This document shows positions 5,775-7,234 of a stretch of DNA of 7,234 bases, in pieces. Each line of letters starts with the position of its first letter. Within the stretch, counting starts at the first letter, position 1. The translations under genes were made by a program, and so were the position numbers. The notes under the pieces were generated by a model that saw only the letters and a program-made list of their open reading frames with translations, did not search any database and was not told where the DNA came from. Source of the DNA: RGDT01 sp964630925 (lineage in GTDB: Bacteria > Planctomycetota > Planctomycetia > Gemmatales > Gemmataceae); contig CAZVZK010000282.1 of the NCBI GenBank assembly GCA_964630925.1, positions 1 to 7,234 of the forward strand, read 5' to 3'.

Positions 5775-7085
5775 ATGCGCCGGGCATTCGGTCTGTTCGC
5801 GTTGGGCCTCGCGGGGGCGGGCCTGTTGGCCCAATCCCCGCCGGCACCATCGCCCCCCGTCGTCCGCATCGTCCAGCCGTCGAAGGAGGCCGCCGCGAAG
5901 ATCGGCCCTGCGCCGGCGCGGACGGAGGGGCGGCGCTTCGACCCGAACAAGGTCGAGCTGTCGCGTCAGGACAAGCACTGGCGTCTCGTCCACGACGGCA
6001 CGGTCCTGAAGGACTTCGGCCCGTCCGAGCAGGACGCCCGGGCGGCGCTCGGCCTGATCCGCAAGCTGCACCTGGATGAGGTCACGCGGGTCGGCCCCGA
6101 GGGGGCGGGCATGGAGTACTGGCTGGCGGGTGGCAAGGCGCCCGCCGCCCAGATGCGCGGCGGGATGCGGACGGTCACCTTCGACACGGCGGCGATGCGT
6201 GTCGAGCGGCTGTCCGGGCAGTGGTGCGTCCGCGACGAGAGCCGGGTGTACTGCGCGTTCGGGGGCAGGGAGGCCGACGCCAGGCAGGCGCTGGAGGTGA
6301 TGCGCCGGCACCACTTCACCCAGGCCGGGCTTCTGGGCCACGGCGCCCCGGTGATGACGGTGTTCTTCGGCCAGGACGCCCCGGAGGTGCCGGTGCTGAA
6401 GGTGCCGCATGCGTCCAACGGCCCCGGCTCGTCGAAGACGATGGACGTGCAGAAGTTCCCGCGCCTGGTGAAGAACCCGGACGGGAGCGACAAGAAGATG
6501 ATGCCCAAGGCCACGAGCCTCGACGCCTCGCCGGCGCTGATCCCCGGGCCCGCCGGGCCCGCGGCGGTGAAGGACCGGCGGGACACCGGCTGGAGGGCGA
6601 AGAAGGCGGAGGTGGCCGCCGGCCCGGACGGGCGGGTGGTGTTCGACTGGCGGCAGGTGCATCTGAACCAGGACGGGGGTGCGTGCGAGCTGGCCATCGG
6701 CACGCGGGTGCTGGCGAACTTCGACGGCAACTCCGACGCGGCGCGGACCGCCCTGTCGGCAGTGCGCTATTACCGCTGCACGGAGCAGTATTCCCTGTCG
6801 TCGGACGTGGCCGGGAAGTGGTTCGTGGTGCCGCAGGTGGCGCCGCGTGGGGTGATGTTCGGGATGACGGCGGACCCGGTGCGGCCGGAGAAGATGCAGG
6901 TGGTGCACGACGGCGGCGGGCGGTACGCGCTGGCGGAGGGGGAGCGGGTGGTGCTGCCGATGGCGGCCAGCGCCGGCGACGCGGCCCGGCTGCTGGAGAT
7001 GATGCAGCGTCTGCACATCGACCGGATCACGAGGCTGGGCCCGCCGGGGCCGGGGGGCGTCGCCTTCCTGCTGCGGTCGAGGTGA
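5775..7085 (+). CDS. Secreted protein with four copies of an unrecognised ~70-residue module
   Basis: 436 residues; I do not recognise the family. An N-terminal signal peptide (MRRAFGLFALGLAGAGLLA, cleavage near 19-20) and a Pro-rich segment suggest export. Four diverged modules begin near 55 (FDPNKVEL), 136 (FDTAAMRV), 290 (FDWRQVHL) and 366 (ADPVRPEK). Each has a strand-rich first half with a V-x-x-x-F/L turn (VLKDFG, VYCAFG, VLANFD, VVLPMA). A helix patterned DA-x-x-AL-x-x-h-R-x-x-h follows (h = hydrophobic), and then a strand ending in hydrophobics (EYWL, TVFF, WFVV, AFLL). Modules 1 and 4 are closest: KLHLDEVTRVGPEG against RLHIDRITRLGPPG. A low-complexity Pro/Gly/Lys-rich linker (about 203-289) splits the array two and two. 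No catalytic motif is evident. AGGGGG at 5763-5768 supports ATG 5775. An earlier in-frame start would remove the signal peptide from the N-terminus. Confidence 0.8.
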   Translation: MRRAFGLFALGLAGAGLLAQSPPAPSPPVVRIVQPSKEAAAKIGPAPARTEGRRFDPNKVELSRQDKHWRLVHDGTVLKDFGPSEQDARAALGLIRKLHLDEVTRVGPEGAGMEYWLAGGKAPAAQMRGGMRTVTFDTAAMRVERLSGQWCVRDESRVYCAFGGREADARQALEVMRRHHFTQAGLLGHGAPVMTVFFGQDAPEVPVLKVPHASNGPGSSKTMDVQKFPRLVKNPDGSDKKMMPKATSLDASPALIPGPAGPAAVKDRRDTGWRAKKAEVAAGPDGRVVFDWRQVHLNQDGGACELAIGTRVLANFDGNSDAARTALSAVRYYRCTEQYSLSSDVAGKWFVVPQVAPRGVMFGMTADPVRPEKMQVVHDGGGRYALAEGERVVLPMAASAGDAARLLEMMQRLHIDRITRLGPPGPGGVAFLLRSR

Positions 7086-7234
7086 TGGGGCGATCCGCTG
7101 GGCTTGGGCGGAAGCCAGGGGCTCGGCGGCCGGCGCACTTCGCCTGCGGCCATGGCCAGCGTCCGAGCGTCTCCCTGGACGGGCAGGCGGATGGAGCCGG
7201 CCCGCCACTCGTGGATGACCTTTGCCGAGACGGC
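7086..7234 (-). other. Right-edge region, possible end of a minus-strand gene
   Basis: No + strand ORF here has coding-like bias. On the minus strand, the frame entering at 7234 has G or C in nearly all third positions for about 28 codons and includes KVIHEWRAGSIRLPVQG. It stays open to 6770, deep inside the opposite gene, so its true end, if it is a gene at all, cannot be placed. A tail-to-tail neighbour whose last part has decayed, or a conserved repeat, are other readings. I recognise no family. Confidence 0.3.
7098..7118 (+). terminator. Weak hairpin after the repeat protein gene
   Basis: CTG-G-GCTT (7098-7105, one bulged G) pairs with AAGCCAG (7112-7118) around a six-base loop, 12 bases after the stop codon. 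No T tract follows. Weak candidate only. Confidence 0.25.

Noticed and set aside
2891..5950. A 1019-codon open frame on the minus strand across the CAP gene and part of the RNA ligase gene.
   Set aside because: It is the antisense of two genes with clear family motifs. Strong G/C third-position bias on the + strand removes stops from this antisense frame, and its translation is Arg/Pro/His-rich with no recognisable domain.

Overview
The window is GC-rich DNA with codon third positions almost all G or C. The gene content suggests a planctomycete, probably of the Gemmata group. The evidence is a giant-genome style layout of single genes, a secreted protein with three CAP domains behind a CxxC zinc ribbon and one membrane helix, secreted proteins of unknown function, and REP-like intergenic repeats. 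The taxonomic call is an inference from style; no marker gene is present. All four complete genes and the leader ORF lie on the + strand.

Layout. Bases 1-66 are the last 21 codons of an upstream gene. Bases 67-310 are the leader of leuA. They hold a 53-codon leader ORF (74-235) with four adjacent leucine codons of rare type (TTG CTT CTT CTA, 185-196), a hairpin that includes those codons, and a strong GC hairpin followed by a T-rich stretch (258-297) ending just before the leuA ribosome binding site. This looks like a leucine transcription attenuator and is the main discovery of the window. leuA (311-1906) encodes 2-isopropylmalate synthase with its leucine-sensing C-terminal domain, so leucine would control both expression and enzyme activity. 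Bases 1907-2201 hold a dense island of inverted and direct repeats, then a perfect 10-bp inverted repeat whose 3' arm contains the likely ribosome binding site of the next gene.

Bases 2202-3239 encode an ATP-dependent RNA ligase of the Deinococcus DraRnl (Rnl5, DRB0094) type, with an N-terminal OB-like domain and nucleotidyltransferase motifs. Bases 3326-5632 (GTG start) encode a membrane-anchored protein with three CAP domains alternating with two Ig-like domains. Bases 5775-7085 encode a secreted protein built from four diverged copies of a module of about 70 residues, in a family I do not recognise. Bases 7086-7234 hold no + strand gene; a minus-strand frame with coding-like third positions enters from the right edge.

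The genes do not form an obvious pathway. leuA is not followed by leuB, leuC or leuD. The ligase, CAP protein and repeat protein each have their own ribosome binding site and GC-rich hairpins between them, so they look like separate transcription units.
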